DNA from: Stappia sp. ES.058
GTDB taxonomy: Bacteria; Pseudomonadota; Alphaproteobacteria; Rhizobiales; Stappiaceae
NCBI RefSeq assembly: GCF_900105595.1
Contig: NZ_LT629784.1
Coordinates: 1,302,001 to 1,366,000, forward strand
Length of the DNA: 64,000 bases
Direction of reading: 5' to 3'
Shown here: positions 9,861-18,367 of the stretch, piece by piece
Layout of the letters: each line of letters begins with the position of its first letter
How positions within the stretch are numbered: the first letter of the stretch is position 1
Position numbers and translations under genes: made by a program
Notes under the pieces: model-generated
Database searches by the model: none
The model's input: only the letters and a program-made list of their open reading frames with translations
Told to the model about the DNA's origin: nothing

Positions 9861-9874
9861 GAAATATATATTTC
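9861..9874. promoter_or_regulatory. Perfect AT-rich palindrome upstream of the N-hydroxylase gene
   Basis: GAAATATATATTTC is a perfect 14-bp inverted repeat in the 279-bp gap between the bicupin and N-hydroxylase genes, inside a locally AT-rich patch. It could be a regulator site for the downstream genes. No known consensus was recognised, and chance occurrence in AT-rich DNA is possible. Confidence 0.3.
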
Positions 9875-10055
9875 TATGCCTTGAGTGGTGGTTCTAGTCT
9901 CGGAAGAGCCGTGCCTCCGCCCCGCCGGCGGCAAGGTCCGCGTTGCACGATGCGAGCGCGGTCATGTGGCGTGGCCTGTCTTCCGGGTGACGCTCGACAC
10001 AAGCCGCAGGCTCGATGGTCAGGGTTGCGTAAGACGAAACCGAGAAGGGTGGCGC

Positions 10056-11393
10056 ATGACGAACGGACCATATGACGTGATCGGGGTCGGTATCGGGCCG
10101 TTCAATCTGGGCCTGGCCTGTCTGACGCAGCCGATCAGGGACCTGGATTGCCTCTTTCTGGAAAGCCGCGACCAATTCAACTGGCACGATGGCACCTTGC
10201 TGGAAACAGCGACCCTCCAGACCCCGTTCCTCTGTGACCTGGTGACGCTTGCCGACCCCACCAACGAGTTCAGTTTCCTGAACTATCTCAAGCAGACCGG
10301 GCGGATCTACGCGTTTTATGCCGTCCTGCTCGACACCGACAATTTTTTCGTGCTCCGCAACGAGTTCAACCGGTACTACCGCTGGGCGGCGGGGCGGCTC
10401 GACAATGTCGTTTTCAATCGCGACGTCGAGGAGATCGACTACGATGAGGCGAGCGGGCTCTACCGCGTCACCTGCCTCAACACCAAGATGGATCAGCGCA
10501 AGACGTTGCTGGCGCGCCGCGTCGTTCTGGGGTCGGGCATGGTGCCGAATGTGCCGGAGGCGTGCGAGCCGTATCGCGACGGGGTGGTGCACACCGCCGA
10601 CTACATGCGCCATCGCGAGGCACTCCGCTCCAAAGCCTCCATCACGATCGTCGGCAGCGGCCAGAGCGCGGCCGAGGTTTACTATGATCTCCTGGGCGAC
10701 ATCGACCGCCACGGCTACCGGCTGAACTGGCTCACACGGTCATCGCGTCTTGTCCCGCGCGAACTGACCAAGCTGACGCTGCAAATGACGACGCCGGACT
10801 ACGCCGATTACTTCTACGCCCTGCCGCGGCCGAAGCGTGCGGCACTGGTGGAGGAAATGAAGGCGATCTTCCAGGGCATCAATCCCTGTCTGATCAACGA
10901 CATCTACGATCTGCGCTATCGCAAGCGGCTGAACGGGGATGTCGACACGATGCTGATGTCGAACACTGAAATCATCGGCTGTACGCGCGACGAGGCAACG
11001 GGGCGTTTCCAGATGACCTTCCTCCAGACCGAGGAAGAAAAGCCCTTCGCTCTGGAAAGCGAGGCCCTGATCCTCGGCACCGGCTACCGCTTCAAGGTTC
11101 CCGGTTATCTGGCGCCGTTGGCGGACCGGATCAACTGGAGCGACAACGGCCGCATTGCGGTGGCGCGCAACGGATCGATCGACAGGAACGGCGGCGAGAT
11201 CTTCATCCAGAACGCGGAGATCCACGCGGACGGCTATCTGCCGCCGGATCTTGGCCAGTCCTGCTACCGCAATTCGGTGATCATTCGCGAGGTTCTGGGC
11301 AAACCCTATTATCCGATCGAGCAAAGCACGGCCTTCCAGCGGTTTTCCGCACCTGAAAGCAGCACGGATGCGGCCTTTTCGGCCGGAGCGTAA
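10056..11393 (+). CDS. L-lysine N6- / L-ornithine N5-monooxygenase (IucD/SidA/PvdA family)
   Basis: A flavin-dependent N-hydroxylating monooxygenase of 445 residues that would make the hydroxylamine of a hydroxamate siderophore. The FAD-binding GVGIGPFNLGLACL (about 9-22) is the family signature. It is followed by WHDGTLLETATLQTPFLCDLVTLADPTNEFSFLNYL, the conserved substrate/FAD region. The NADPH-binding IVGSGQSAAEVYYDL follows near 195. The C-terminal ALILGTGYRF is the conserved ATGY-type motif. The ATG at 10056 is chosen because the upstream in-frame extension is unlike the family. It is followed after 9 bp by the NIS synthetase. Lysine versus ornithine cannot be decided here. Confidence 0.9.
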   Translation: MTNGPYDVIGVGIGPFNLGLACLTQPIRDLDCLFLESRDQFNWHDGTLLETATLQTPFLCDLVTLADPTNEFSFLNYLKQTGRIYAFYAVLLDTDNFFVLRNEFNRYYRWAAGRLDNVVFNRDVEEIDYDEASGLYRVTCLNTKMDQRKTLLARRVVLGSGMVPNVPEACEPYRDGVVHTADYMRHREALRSKASITIVGSGQSAAEVYYDLLGDIDRHGYRLNWLTRSSRLVPRELTKLTLQMTTPDYADYFYALPRPKRAALVEEMKAIFQGINPCLINDIYDLRYRKRLNGDVDTMLMSNTEIIGCTRDEATGRFQMTFLQTEEEKPFALESEALILGTGYRFKVPGYLAPLADRINWSDNGRIAVARNGSIDRNGGEIFIQNAEIHADGYLPPDLGQSCYRNSVIIREVLGKPYYPIEQSTAFQRFSAPESSTDAAFSAGA

Positions 11394-11402
11394 GGAGGCG
11401 AC

Positions 11403-13310
11403 ATGGATATGTTCGCAGCCGAGACCCGTTTCTCGCAGCCCCATGCGAAGGCAGTCGCGCATCTCGCGCCGAGTGTCTGGCGCCGTGCTAATCGCATGCT
11501 TGTGCGCAAGGCGATCTGCGAGTTTGCGCATGAACGCCTGCTGGTCCCGTACAAGACCGGAGCGGCCGGCGGAAACCGCGACACCTATGTGTTGCGTTCG
11601 CCCGACGAGGCGTTCGAGTATCGCTTTCACGCAAGACGCATGATGCTCGATCACTTGAGCATCGATCCGCTGTCGATCGAAAAGCGCAGGAACGGGCGTC
11701 AAATCGACCTCGATGCGCTGAGTTTCATCATCGAGTTCAAGGATGTGCTGGGGATACGGGATGGCATGCTGCCGGTCTATCTCGACGAGATCAGCAGCAT
11801 TCTTTACGGCACCGCCTACAAGGAGACGCTGCGCCCGCACCGGGTTCGCGAGCTTGCCGCCGCCGACTTCCAGTCCATTGAGACCGGGATGACGGAGGGG
11901 CATCCCTCGTTTGTCGCCAACAACGGTCGCCTCGGTTTCGACACGCTCGACTACACGGTCTATGCGCCGGAAGCTGCCGATCCGTTGCAGATCGTCTGGA
12001 TCGCGGTCCTGCGCGAGCGGGCGACCTACAGCGGAATCTCCTCGCTCCCCTGGGATCGACTGGTGGCCGAAGAAATCGAGCCGGAGACCCTCATGCTGTA
12101 CGAGGCCCGTCTGTTGAAGGAAGGCGTCGAGCCCTCGGATTACTACTTCATGCCGGTCCATCCCTGGCAGTGGTTCAACCGCATCTCGATGAGCTTCGCG
12201 CCGGAAATCGCGCAGCGGCGGATCGTCTACCTCGGCCTGTCGCGCGACAAGTATCAGCCGCAGCAGTCCATCCGCACCTTCTTCAATGCCTCCGAACCCT
12301 CGAAGCGCTATGTGAAGATGGCGCTGTCGATCCTCAACATGGGCTTCATGCTGGCGCGCGGGCTCTCGCCGGAGGACATGCGCACCACGCCCGAGATCAA
12401 CGAGTGGCTTCATAACCTGCTGGCCGGCGACCCGTGCCTGCAGTCGGTCGGCTTCAGCCTGATCTGCGAGGTCGCGACGCTCAGCTACTCCAACGCCTAT
12501 TACGAACAGGCGCTCGGGACGGAAACTCCGCACAATCATGTGCTTGCGGCTCTTTGGCGGGAAAGCCCGGTCAATTTGCTGCGCCCCGGCGAGCGGCTGA
12601 TGACGATGGCTTCGCTGCTGCATGTCGATCCGCAGGGCGATGCGATGGCGGTCGAGTTGATCCGCCGATCCGGCCTGTCGGCGGAGGAGTGGATCCGACG
12701 CTATCTGCGCGCCTATCTGACGCCGATCCTGCACTGTTTCTACGCCTATGACATCATCTTCATGCCGCATGGCGAGAACATCATCCTGGTCATGAACGGC
12801 GACACTCCGGCCCGGGTGATCATGAAGGATCTCGCGGAGGAAATGCGCATCCTGAACACCGGAGACAGCCTTCCTCCGGTCGTTCGGCGCAACTGTGCGA
12901 CCCTGGCGGACGACGTGCGCATGGACGGGATCTTCACCGACGTCTTCGATTGCTTCTTCCGTCATCTCGCTGCCATTCTCGATGAGCGCGACGAACTTGC
13001 GGAGGAGGATTTCTGGGGTCTGGTGGGTGAATGCGTCGCCGAATATCAGGCAACTCAGCCAAATTTAAGCGAGAAATTTGCGAGATTTGATCTTTTTTCT
13101 GCGGAATTTCCGCGAAATTGCATCAATCGGCTACAGCTTCGCGACAACCAGCAACTGCTCGATCCGAACGATCCCGACAAGGGGTTCGCCTATGCCGGCA
13201 CGTTGGAAAACCCGCTCGCCAGGGTCGGCACCGGCCGCTACGGGCGCAGCGCGATAGGGCGCGGGGTGCGTGCGGTCGGCGGCTTCGCCTGGCGCTTCGT
13301 CCCGCTTTGA
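11403..13310 (+). CDS. NIS siderophore synthetase, IucA/IucC family
   Basis: A 635-residue NRPS-independent siderophore synthetase, full length for the family. It condenses a carboxylic acid (citrate or similar) with an amine or hydroxylamine using ATP. Visible landmarks are the family HPWQ motif in FMPVHPWQWFNRIS (about residue 257) and the TYSGISSLPWD segment before it. Next is the C-terminal (FhuF-like) region with FMPHGENIILVMNG and RVIMKDL. The final CINRLQLRDNQQLLDPNDP is also family-typical. The ATG at 11403 has an AAGGAGG 6 nt upstream. It is the only NIS synthetase in the window, so either one enzyme does all condensations or a partner lies elsewhere. Confidence 0.93.
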   Translation: MDMFAAETRFSQPHAKAVAHLAPSVWRRANRMLVRKAICEFAHERLLVPYKTGAAGGNRDTYVLRSPDEAFEYRFHARRMMLDHLSIDPLSIEKRRNGRQIDLDALSFIIEFKDVLGIRDGMLPVYLDEISSILYGTAYKETLRPHRVRELAAADFQSIETGMTEGHPSFVANNGRLGFDTLDYTVYAPEAADPLQIVWIAVLRERATYSGISSLPWDRLVAEEIEPETLMLYEARLLKEGVEPSDYYFMPVHPWQWFNRISMSFAPEIAQRRIVYLGLSRDKYQPQQSIRTFFNASEPSKRYVKMALSILNMGFMLARGLSPEDMRTTPEINEWLHNLLAGDPCLQSVGFSLICEVATLSYSNAYYEQALGTETPHNHVLAALWRESPVNLLRPGERLMTMASLLHVDPQGDAMAVELIRRSGLSAEEWIRRYLRAYLTPILHCFYAYDIIFMPHGENIILVMNGDTPARVIMKDLAEEMRILNTGDSLPPVVRRNCATLADDVRMDGIFTDVFDCFFRHLAAILDERDELAEEDFWGLVGECVAEYQATQPNLSEKFARFDLFSAEFPRNCINRLQLRDNQQLLDPNDPDKGFAYAGTLENPLARVGTGRYGRSAIGRGVRAVGGFAWRFVPL

Positions 13311-13564
13311 CAGCGGGGGACCCGGGCAATCACCGTCGGTGCCCGCAACGTCCATTGCTCCGGTAGCCTGCCGTATGCGCCGGGCGGGCCAGGGCGCTGT
13401 GCGCGCGCTTTCAAAAATTCCGACAAGTCCCTGAAACAGATATAAAATCGATATTTGTTCTAGTCCTGGTCGCGGGAGAAAATACACGCCGCCGGGGCCG
13501 GCTTTGGGCAAGAACGGTTCTTGCTGCGGTCGTCGCCGGATCGCGATCCGTGAGGAGCAGGAAC

Positions 13565-14338
13565 ATGTTGAAGACCGTGGAGATCTCCAGGGAGCTGACC
13601 CGTGACAGCATCCGCAAACTGATTGAAAAGACAACGGACGCAATCCATGTTCCGGGCTTCTATCCGGCGGATCTGTCGGCGGAATTCGCCCATCGCATCG
13701 CCAGCCACTCCGAGCTTGAGGCCTACAAGATCCAGAGCGCGCTGAAGCGGCTCGGCATGGGATATGTCGACGTCGAGAAGAGCACGGAGAATGCCAGCCG
13801 CTATCACAGCGAGGCGGTGCGCTCGATCTGGGGCATTCGCGACATGATGTATCCGCATCTCTCGCCGATGGATCACTTCCGGCTGCTGCTGGAGGAGGTC
13901 TGGCCGGCGGGCGCGACGATCGAGAATATCGACGGGCAGAAGAGCTTTGTCGGCACCTGCCGGGTGATCGAGCCGGGCGCGCGCATGCTGCCGCACAACG
14001 ACCGGCTGGGCCGGATGCTGATCGACGGGACCTCCGATCTGACGGGTCAGCTTGCGGTGAACATCTACCTGGAGATGTCCGAAGCCGGTGGCGATTTGGA
14101 GCTCTGGCTTACCGAGCCGACCCCGGAACAGGACGAGGAGCAGGTGACCCGTGACGGCATCGACCGCGACGGGCTCGGCGAGCCGCGGACGGTGATTCGC
14201 CCGGGCAACGGCGACCTGGTGCTCTTCAACTCGCAGCTCATTCACTGCGTGACCCCGGCCATCGGCTCTCAGCGGGTGACGACGTCCTGTTTCGTCGGCT
14301 ATCGCGGCGAAGACAAGCCGCTCACCTACTGGAGCTGA
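13565..14338 (+). CDS. Fe(II)/2-oxoglutarate-dependent oxygenase
   Basis: A 257-residue non-haem iron oxygenase. The double-stranded beta-helix core shows the metal triad His144-x-Asp146 in MLPHNDRLG and His227 in NSQLIHCV, with Arg237 in GSQRVTT placed to bind the 2-oxoglutarate carboxylate. Between them lies LAVNIYLEMSEAGGDLELWL, the usual core strand with GG turn. The ATG at 13565 is preferred over an in-frame GTG 15 bp upstream because it follows GAGGAGCAGG. The gene is 254 bp downstream of the NIS synthetase, same strand, and is closed by a strong terminator. A hydroxylase tailoring a siderophore amino or carboxylic acid is plausible but inferred. Confidence 0.8.
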   Translation: MLKTVEISRELTRDSIRKLIEKTTDAIHVPGFYPADLSAEFAHRIASHSELEAYKIQSALKRLGMGYVDVEKSTENASRYHSEAVRSIWGIRDMMYPHLSPMDHFRLLLEEVWPAGATIENIDGQKSFVGTCRVIEPGARMLPHNDRLGRMLIDGTSDLTGQLAVNIYLEMSEAGGDLELWLTEPTPEQDEEQVTRDGIDRDGLGEPRTVIRPGNGDLVLFNSQLIHCVTPAIGSQRVTTSCFVGYRGEDKPLTYWS

Positions 14339-14370
14339 GTGTCCCGCGCTCACCGCCTGCCGGCTGACAT

Positions 14371-14406
14371 AAAAACGCGCCGCCCGGATCGGGCGGCGCG
14401 TTTTTT
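14371..14406. terminator. Bidirectional rho-independent terminator
   Basis: The stem CGCGCCGCCC/GGGCGGCGCG with a 4-nt loop is flanked by AAAA on the left and TTTTTT on the right. It therefore works on both strands between the convergent oxygenase gene (stop 14338) and the MFS gene (stop 14441). Confidence 0.92.
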
Positions 14407-14440
14407 GGTTTCCTTCGTGGCCGGTCGAACGGCCTGTCGC

Positions 14441-16009
14441 CTATTCGCCGGGCGCGACCTGGGCCTCGGGACCGGCGAGCAGATCGCGGGCGCGGATCAT
14501 CAGTGCGGAGACAATGATCGCGATCACAGAGAGTACGGTGACGATCCCCAGAAGCACCGAGAAGGCGATCTGGAAGCTCTCCCGTCCGAAGTCGGTCAGC
14601 GTGGGCTGCAGTTCCGCCGGGGCCGACAGGACCGCGCCGTTGAAGTCGCCGCGTGCGATCATGTTCGCCGTGTCGATCAGCCCGGCGCCAAGTCCGGTGG
14701 CGAGATCCGGTGCCGCGCCGAGCTGAAGCGTGATGCTCGACAGGAGCACCGCGCCGAACACCGAGATCGACAGGGTGAAGGAGCCGTGGCGGAACGTGAT
14801 GTTCACGCCCGAGGCAACGCCCGCACGCTCCGGCGGCACCACGGCGGTTGCGACATTGGAGAGTTCCCCGTTGATCAGCCCCGTGCCGACGCCGAGCAGG
14901 AAGAGCGCGACGGCCCAGACGATGGCTTCCGTCGGCGGCGCGACCCAGAGCCAGGCGAAGCCGATGGCGATGAGCACGCAGCCGAAGGCGATCAGTCCGC
15001 GCACGCCGAGTTTCTTAGGTGCCGCGAGCCGTGCGCCGATCGGTGCGAACAGGAGCAGCGGGATGGTCATCGGCATCAGCATCAGGCCGGCCGAGGAGGC
15101 CGACATGCCGAGCACCACCTGGAAATAGATCGGCAGATAGACCAGCATGACCCAGAAGGTAATGCTGTTCAAAACGCAGACCAGCTGTATGCCGGTGAAG
15201 GTCGGGATCTTGAAGAGCCCGAGTTCGAACGCCGGTTTCTTCACGCTGTTTTCGATGATGATGAACAGCAGGAAGAGAACCGCTGCGCCGACGAGGGCGC
15301 CGACGACGGTGGTGTCGCCCCAGCCGATCTCGCCGCCCTCAATGACGCCATAGCTCAGGAACGCCAGCGCACCGGTGAAGGTCACGATGCCCGGCCAGTC
15401 GAGACCGCCGGCGTTCGGATCGGAGGATTCCTCCACGCGCCAGTAGCACAGCGTGATCAGCATTGCGACGAGCGGCACATTGAGCAGGAAGATCCAGCGC
15501 CAGCTCAACGCATCGACGAGGATGCCGCCAACGATCGGGCCGAAGGCCGCGCCGCAACCGATGGAGACACCCCAGACGGCAAAGGCCTGCGCGCGCTGCG
15601 CACCCTGGAAGGCGTTGGAGATCAGGGCGACGCCCAGGATCAGCATCGCACTGGCGCTCAGGCCTTGCGCGACGCGCCCGAGGATCAGGGCCATCGGGGT
15701 TTCCGCCAGTCCGACGACAAGCGACATCGCACCGAACATGAACAGGCCGATCACCATCACCCGTCGTCGCCCGAACCAGTCGGCGAAGGCGCCCACGGCA
15801 ATGAGCACCGAGGTATAGGCGATGTTGTAGGCGTTGATGATCCACTGCAGTTCGGCAAAGCTCGCCTTGAGATCCCGCTCGATGGAGGGAAGGGCGATGG
15901 CGACGACGGTCACGTCCATGATGACCAGAAAGGATCCCAACGCGGCGACGGCGAGCGTCGGCCAGTTGCCGAGAAGCGATGAGTCGGACGGATTTGGCAC
16001 GGATGTCAT
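14441..16009 (-). CDS. MFS drug/metabolite exporter, DHA2 (EmrB/QacA) type with about 14 membrane segments
   Basis: A 522-residue inner-membrane proton-driven efflux protein. Start ATG at 16009 (MTSVPNPSDSSLLGNW); upstream in-frame sequence is charged and unlike the family. The first helix LAVAALGSFLVIMDVTVVAIALPSI ends in the DHA2 motif D1 (LDxTIVNVALP-like). The loop ADWFGRRRVMVIGL is motif A. The motif C region is GAAFGPIVGGILVDALSWRWIFLLNVP. Length and the extra central helices (about 240-310) fit 14 segments. It is convergent with the siderophore-like genes and 222 bp from the HIBCH-like gene, so it could export either product. No regulator is adjacent. Confidence 0.88.
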   Translation of the reverse strand: MTSVPNPSDSSLLGNWPTLAVAALGSFLVIMDVTVVAIALPSIERDLKASFAELQWIINAYNIAYTSVLIAVGAFADWFGRRRVMVIGLFMFGAMSLVVGLAETPMALILGRVAQGLSASAMLILGVALISNAFQGAQRAQAFAVWGVSIGCGAAFGPIVGGILVDALSWRWIFLLNVPLVAMLITLCYWRVEESSDPNAGGLDWPGIVTFTGALAFLSYGVIEGGEIGWGDTTVVGALVGAAVLFLLFIIIENSVKKPAFELGLFKIPTFTGIQLVCVLNSITFWVMLVYLPIYFQVVLGMSASSAGLMLMPMTIPLLLFAPIGARLAAPKKLGVRGLIAFGCVLIAIGFAWLWVAPPTEAIVWAVALFLLGVGTGLINGELSNVATAVVPPERAGVASGVNITFRHGSFTLSISVFGAVLLSSITLQLGAAPDLATGLGAGLIDTANMIARGDFNGAVLSAPAELQPTLTDFGRESFQIAFSVLLGIVTVLSVIAIIVSALMIRARDLLAGPEAQVAPGE

Positions 16010-16231
16010 GACTGGGTCCCCGAAATCTGGGTCTGCCTGATACCAACGCGCGCGGGCTGGAACACACGTGAGCGCGGTGGACGGCGGCGGTCTTGCCCCG
16101 CGACAAGCCGCAGGCTGCGCCTCTCGCGGGGGCGGGCGGGCATCCATCAAACGATCACGATAAAAGGGTGTGTTTTTGAAAAATGCGCCCTATACGCGAG
16201 GTTAGGGGGTGGCGTGAATGGGGGGAAATAT

Positions 16232-17329
16232 TTATTTCGCAGGGTCTTCGGTGAATTTGCGTATGACGTCCCGATCCCGTCTCTGCTGAAGGAATGTGTT
16301 GATCTCCGATCGTGAAAAGACGGTTCCGGTCGGCGCGGTCCAGACCGGCCTCTTGTCGCGGTCGACCATCATGGCGCGAACCCCTTCGCGAAAATCCGGG
16401 TGGGTCAGCAGCGCGGAGACGATCCGGAGCTCCAGTGCGAGCGCGCGCGCAAGGCCGGGTCTTCGCCTTTGTACATCGAGCGCGCGCAGGGCGAGTGCCT
16501 GCGTGAGCGGGGCGCCGCGCGCCAAGGCCTTCAGTTGGCTGGTGCACCAGCGCGCCATATCCGGGTCTTCGGCTGTTCGCTGGAGTGCCTGCGCAAGCGC
16601 GGCGGGGCTGTCCATGGCATCGGGGAGCCGAAGCCGCGCGACCTGTTTGCGCAAGGCGGGATCTCCCATTGGCGTCGAAAGCATGCCGAGGACGGCGGGA
16701 TCGCCGGTCGCACAAAGGGTGTCGATCAACTCCGGGCATCGGCTGCTGTCCAGCGTGTAGTCGATGAACCCGAGGTCGAGCGCGTCCGCCGCATCGATCT
16801 GTAATCCGGCGACGGCCATGAGTGCCCCGATGCCGGGGGGCAGTCGTGCGAGCAAGGATGTCGAACCGGAATCCGGGATCCATCCGATGGAACATTCCGG
16901 CAGGCTCAGGCGGAACCGGTCACCGGCGACCGGATGGCTTGCATGACAGCCGAGGCCGATGCCGCCCCCCATGACAGCGCCGTTCATCAAGGTGACGACG
17001 GGTTTCGGATAGCGGGCGAGCTTCAGGTCGAGGCGGTATTCGTCGCGGATATGATCCCGGGCGGCGGCGAGGTCTCCCGCGATCACATGGGCGTGGACTT
17101 GCCTGATGTCGCCGCCGGCGCAAAAGGCGCGCCCTTCGGCGTCGATGATCAAAAGCTCGATGGCGGGGTCGTCCCGCCACCGGTCGAGCGCGGCGTGGAT
17201 CGCCTGCACCATCGCCCGCGTCAGCAGATTGAGCGATCGCGGCCGGGTCAGCGTGATCCGCCCCGCGCGCCCCTGGCGGCGGATCAGGACGTCTCCCGTT
17301 CCCGCGCCGTCTCGGATATGGTCCGTCAT
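16232..17329 (-). CDS. Crotonase-superfamily 3-hydroxyisobutyryl-CoA hydrolase (HIBCH)-like protein
   Basis: A 365-residue member of the crotonase fold, longer than a plain enoyl-CoA hydratase and matching the HIBCH size. Landmarks are the oxyanion segment RAFCAGGDIRQVHA (about 67-80), GAVMGGGIGLGCHA (118-130), and LPECSIGWIPDSGST with Glu145 and Asp153 at the catalytic positions of HIBCH. In valine breakdown HIBCH releases 3-hydroxyisobutyrate from its CoA ester. Here it is the last gene of a minus-strand group with two KASIII-like proteins, a carrier protein and a radical SAM enzyme, 13 bp after the KASIII stop. It may thus hydrolyse or otherwise process a CoA- or carrier-bound intermediate of that pathway. 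Confidence 0.82.
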   Translation of the reverse strand: MTDHIRDGAGTGDVLIRRQGRAGRITLTRPRSLNLLTRAMVQAIHAALDRWRDDPAIELLIIDAEGRAFCAGGDIRQVHAHVIAGDLAAARDHIRDEYRLDLKLARYPKPVVTLMNGAVMGGGIGLGCHASHPVAGDRFRLSLPECSIGWIPDSGSTSLLARLPPGIGALMAVAGLQIDAADALDLGFIDYTLDSSRCPELIDTLCATGDPAVLGMLSTPMGDPALRKQVARLRLPDAMDSPAALAQALQRTAEDPDMARWCTSQLKALARGAPLTQALALRALDVQRRRPGLARALALELRIVSALLTHPDFREGVRAMMVDRDKRPVWTAPTGTVFSRSEINTFLQQRRDRDVIRKFTEDPAK

Positions 17330-17342
17330 CTTCCGCGCCGTC

Positions 17343-18353
17343 TCAATGACGGATAAGCGCCGCCGACCAGGCGAAGCCGGCGCCGTTGGAGACGACCATC
17401 ACGGTATGGCCCGGCCTGATCAGCCCTTGTTCCACGGCTTCGGCGTAGTTGATCACCATGTCGCTTTCCTGGACATGGCCGCGGTGCTTGAGCGCGCTGG
17501 TGTAAACCTTGTCCGGCGTAAGGCCGAACTTCTTCATGAAATAGGCCTGATCCCAGGTCGAGAATGTCGGATAGATGTAATAGTCGACGTCCTCATGGGT
17601 GAGATCCAGCTTCTTCAAGAGCCGGTCCATCACCTTGCCGAACATGCGGAAATTGATCGGGATGACGCCCTCGTTGAACTTGTCCATCTTGGCGTACATG
17701 TGGAGGAGCTTTTCGCTCACTTCCTCGTTCGGTTTCCGGTTCTGCAGGCCCGGCACATACCACACGTCGTGCAGGCGCCCGATGGAGATGGTTTCCACCT
17801 CGAGAATGCGGGCACGGTCCGCGTTCTTGCGCAAAATCAACGCGCTGCCGCCGTCGGACGCGACGGTGATCGGATAGTAGGTCTTGTTGAGATCCGGCGT
17901 TCGGTCGCCCGCAAACAGAAGCGCCGTTTCCACGTCGTCATCGGCAAGCATCAAGGCCATCACCGACTTCAGCGCCAGGTGGTAGCTGGCGCAGCCGCCG
18001 GTGTTCACCGCCGTCGAGAAGGCGTTGACGAGGCCGAGTTCATGCTGCACCAGGCCGGCGGCCGACCATGTCGGGCCGACATAGTCCTCGGGGATGCTTG
18101 TGAAGTCGACGACCAGATCGATCTCTTCGGCGGAGACGCCGGCCTGATCCATGGCCCGTCTTGCCGCTTTCAGCGCCAGCTCTGAGGGAAGTTCGTCGGT
18201 GACGTGAATGTCCTCGATGCCGATGTCGCGCTGGAAGTCGATGTTTTTGGAAAGGGTGCCGAACGGGACACTCTCGTCGCGAAAGACATCCTCGACCCGT
18301 TTCTTGTCCGGCGGAAGATAGAAGGCTTCCGATAAGATACCGACATGATCCAT
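17343..18353 (-). CDS. KASIII (FabH)-like ketosynthase/acyltransferase, Cys-containing partner
   Basis: A 336-residue thiolase-fold protein of the KASIII family. The nucleophile is present as NTGGCASYHLALK (Cys121 from the ATG at 18353). The FabH Asn-containing GNTSAAS loop is replaced by RGHVQESD (His instead of Asn), and the FabH HQAN motif is not recognisable (YPTFSTWDQ). This resembles atypical KASIII acyltransferases such as PqsC more than FabH. The chosen ATG has CAGGA 9 nt upstream; a GTG at 18371 overlapping the previous stop is the alternative. The gene is directly downstream of a Cys-less homologue, so a heterodimer is likely. Its role would be acyl transfer or condensation on a carrier- or CoA-bound substrate. 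Confidence 0.82.
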   Translation of the reverse strand: MDHVGILSEAFYLPPDKKRVEDVFRDESVPFGTLSKNIDFQRDIGIEDIHVTDELPSELALKAARRAMDQAGVSAEEIDLVVDFTSIPEDYVGPTWSAAGLVQHELGLVNAFSTAVNTGGCASYHLALKSVMALMLADDDVETALLFAGDRTPDLNKTYYPITVASDGGSALILRKNADRARILEVETISIGRLHDVWYVPGLQNRKPNEEVSEKLLHMYAKMDKFNEGVIPINFRMFGKVMDRLLKKLDLTHEDVDYYIYPTFSTWDQAYFMKKFGLTPDKVYTSALKHRGHVQESDMVINYAEAVEQGLIRPGHTVMVVSNGAGFAWSAALIRH

Positions 18354-18367
18354 GGCTATCGTTCCTG

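Noticed and set aside
14339..15982. 547-codon plus-strand ORF over the MFS gene
   Set aside because: Composition is rich in Arg, Gly, Asp and Gln with no fold. It is an antisense shadow of the MFS exporter, whose helices and motifs are clear on the minus strand.
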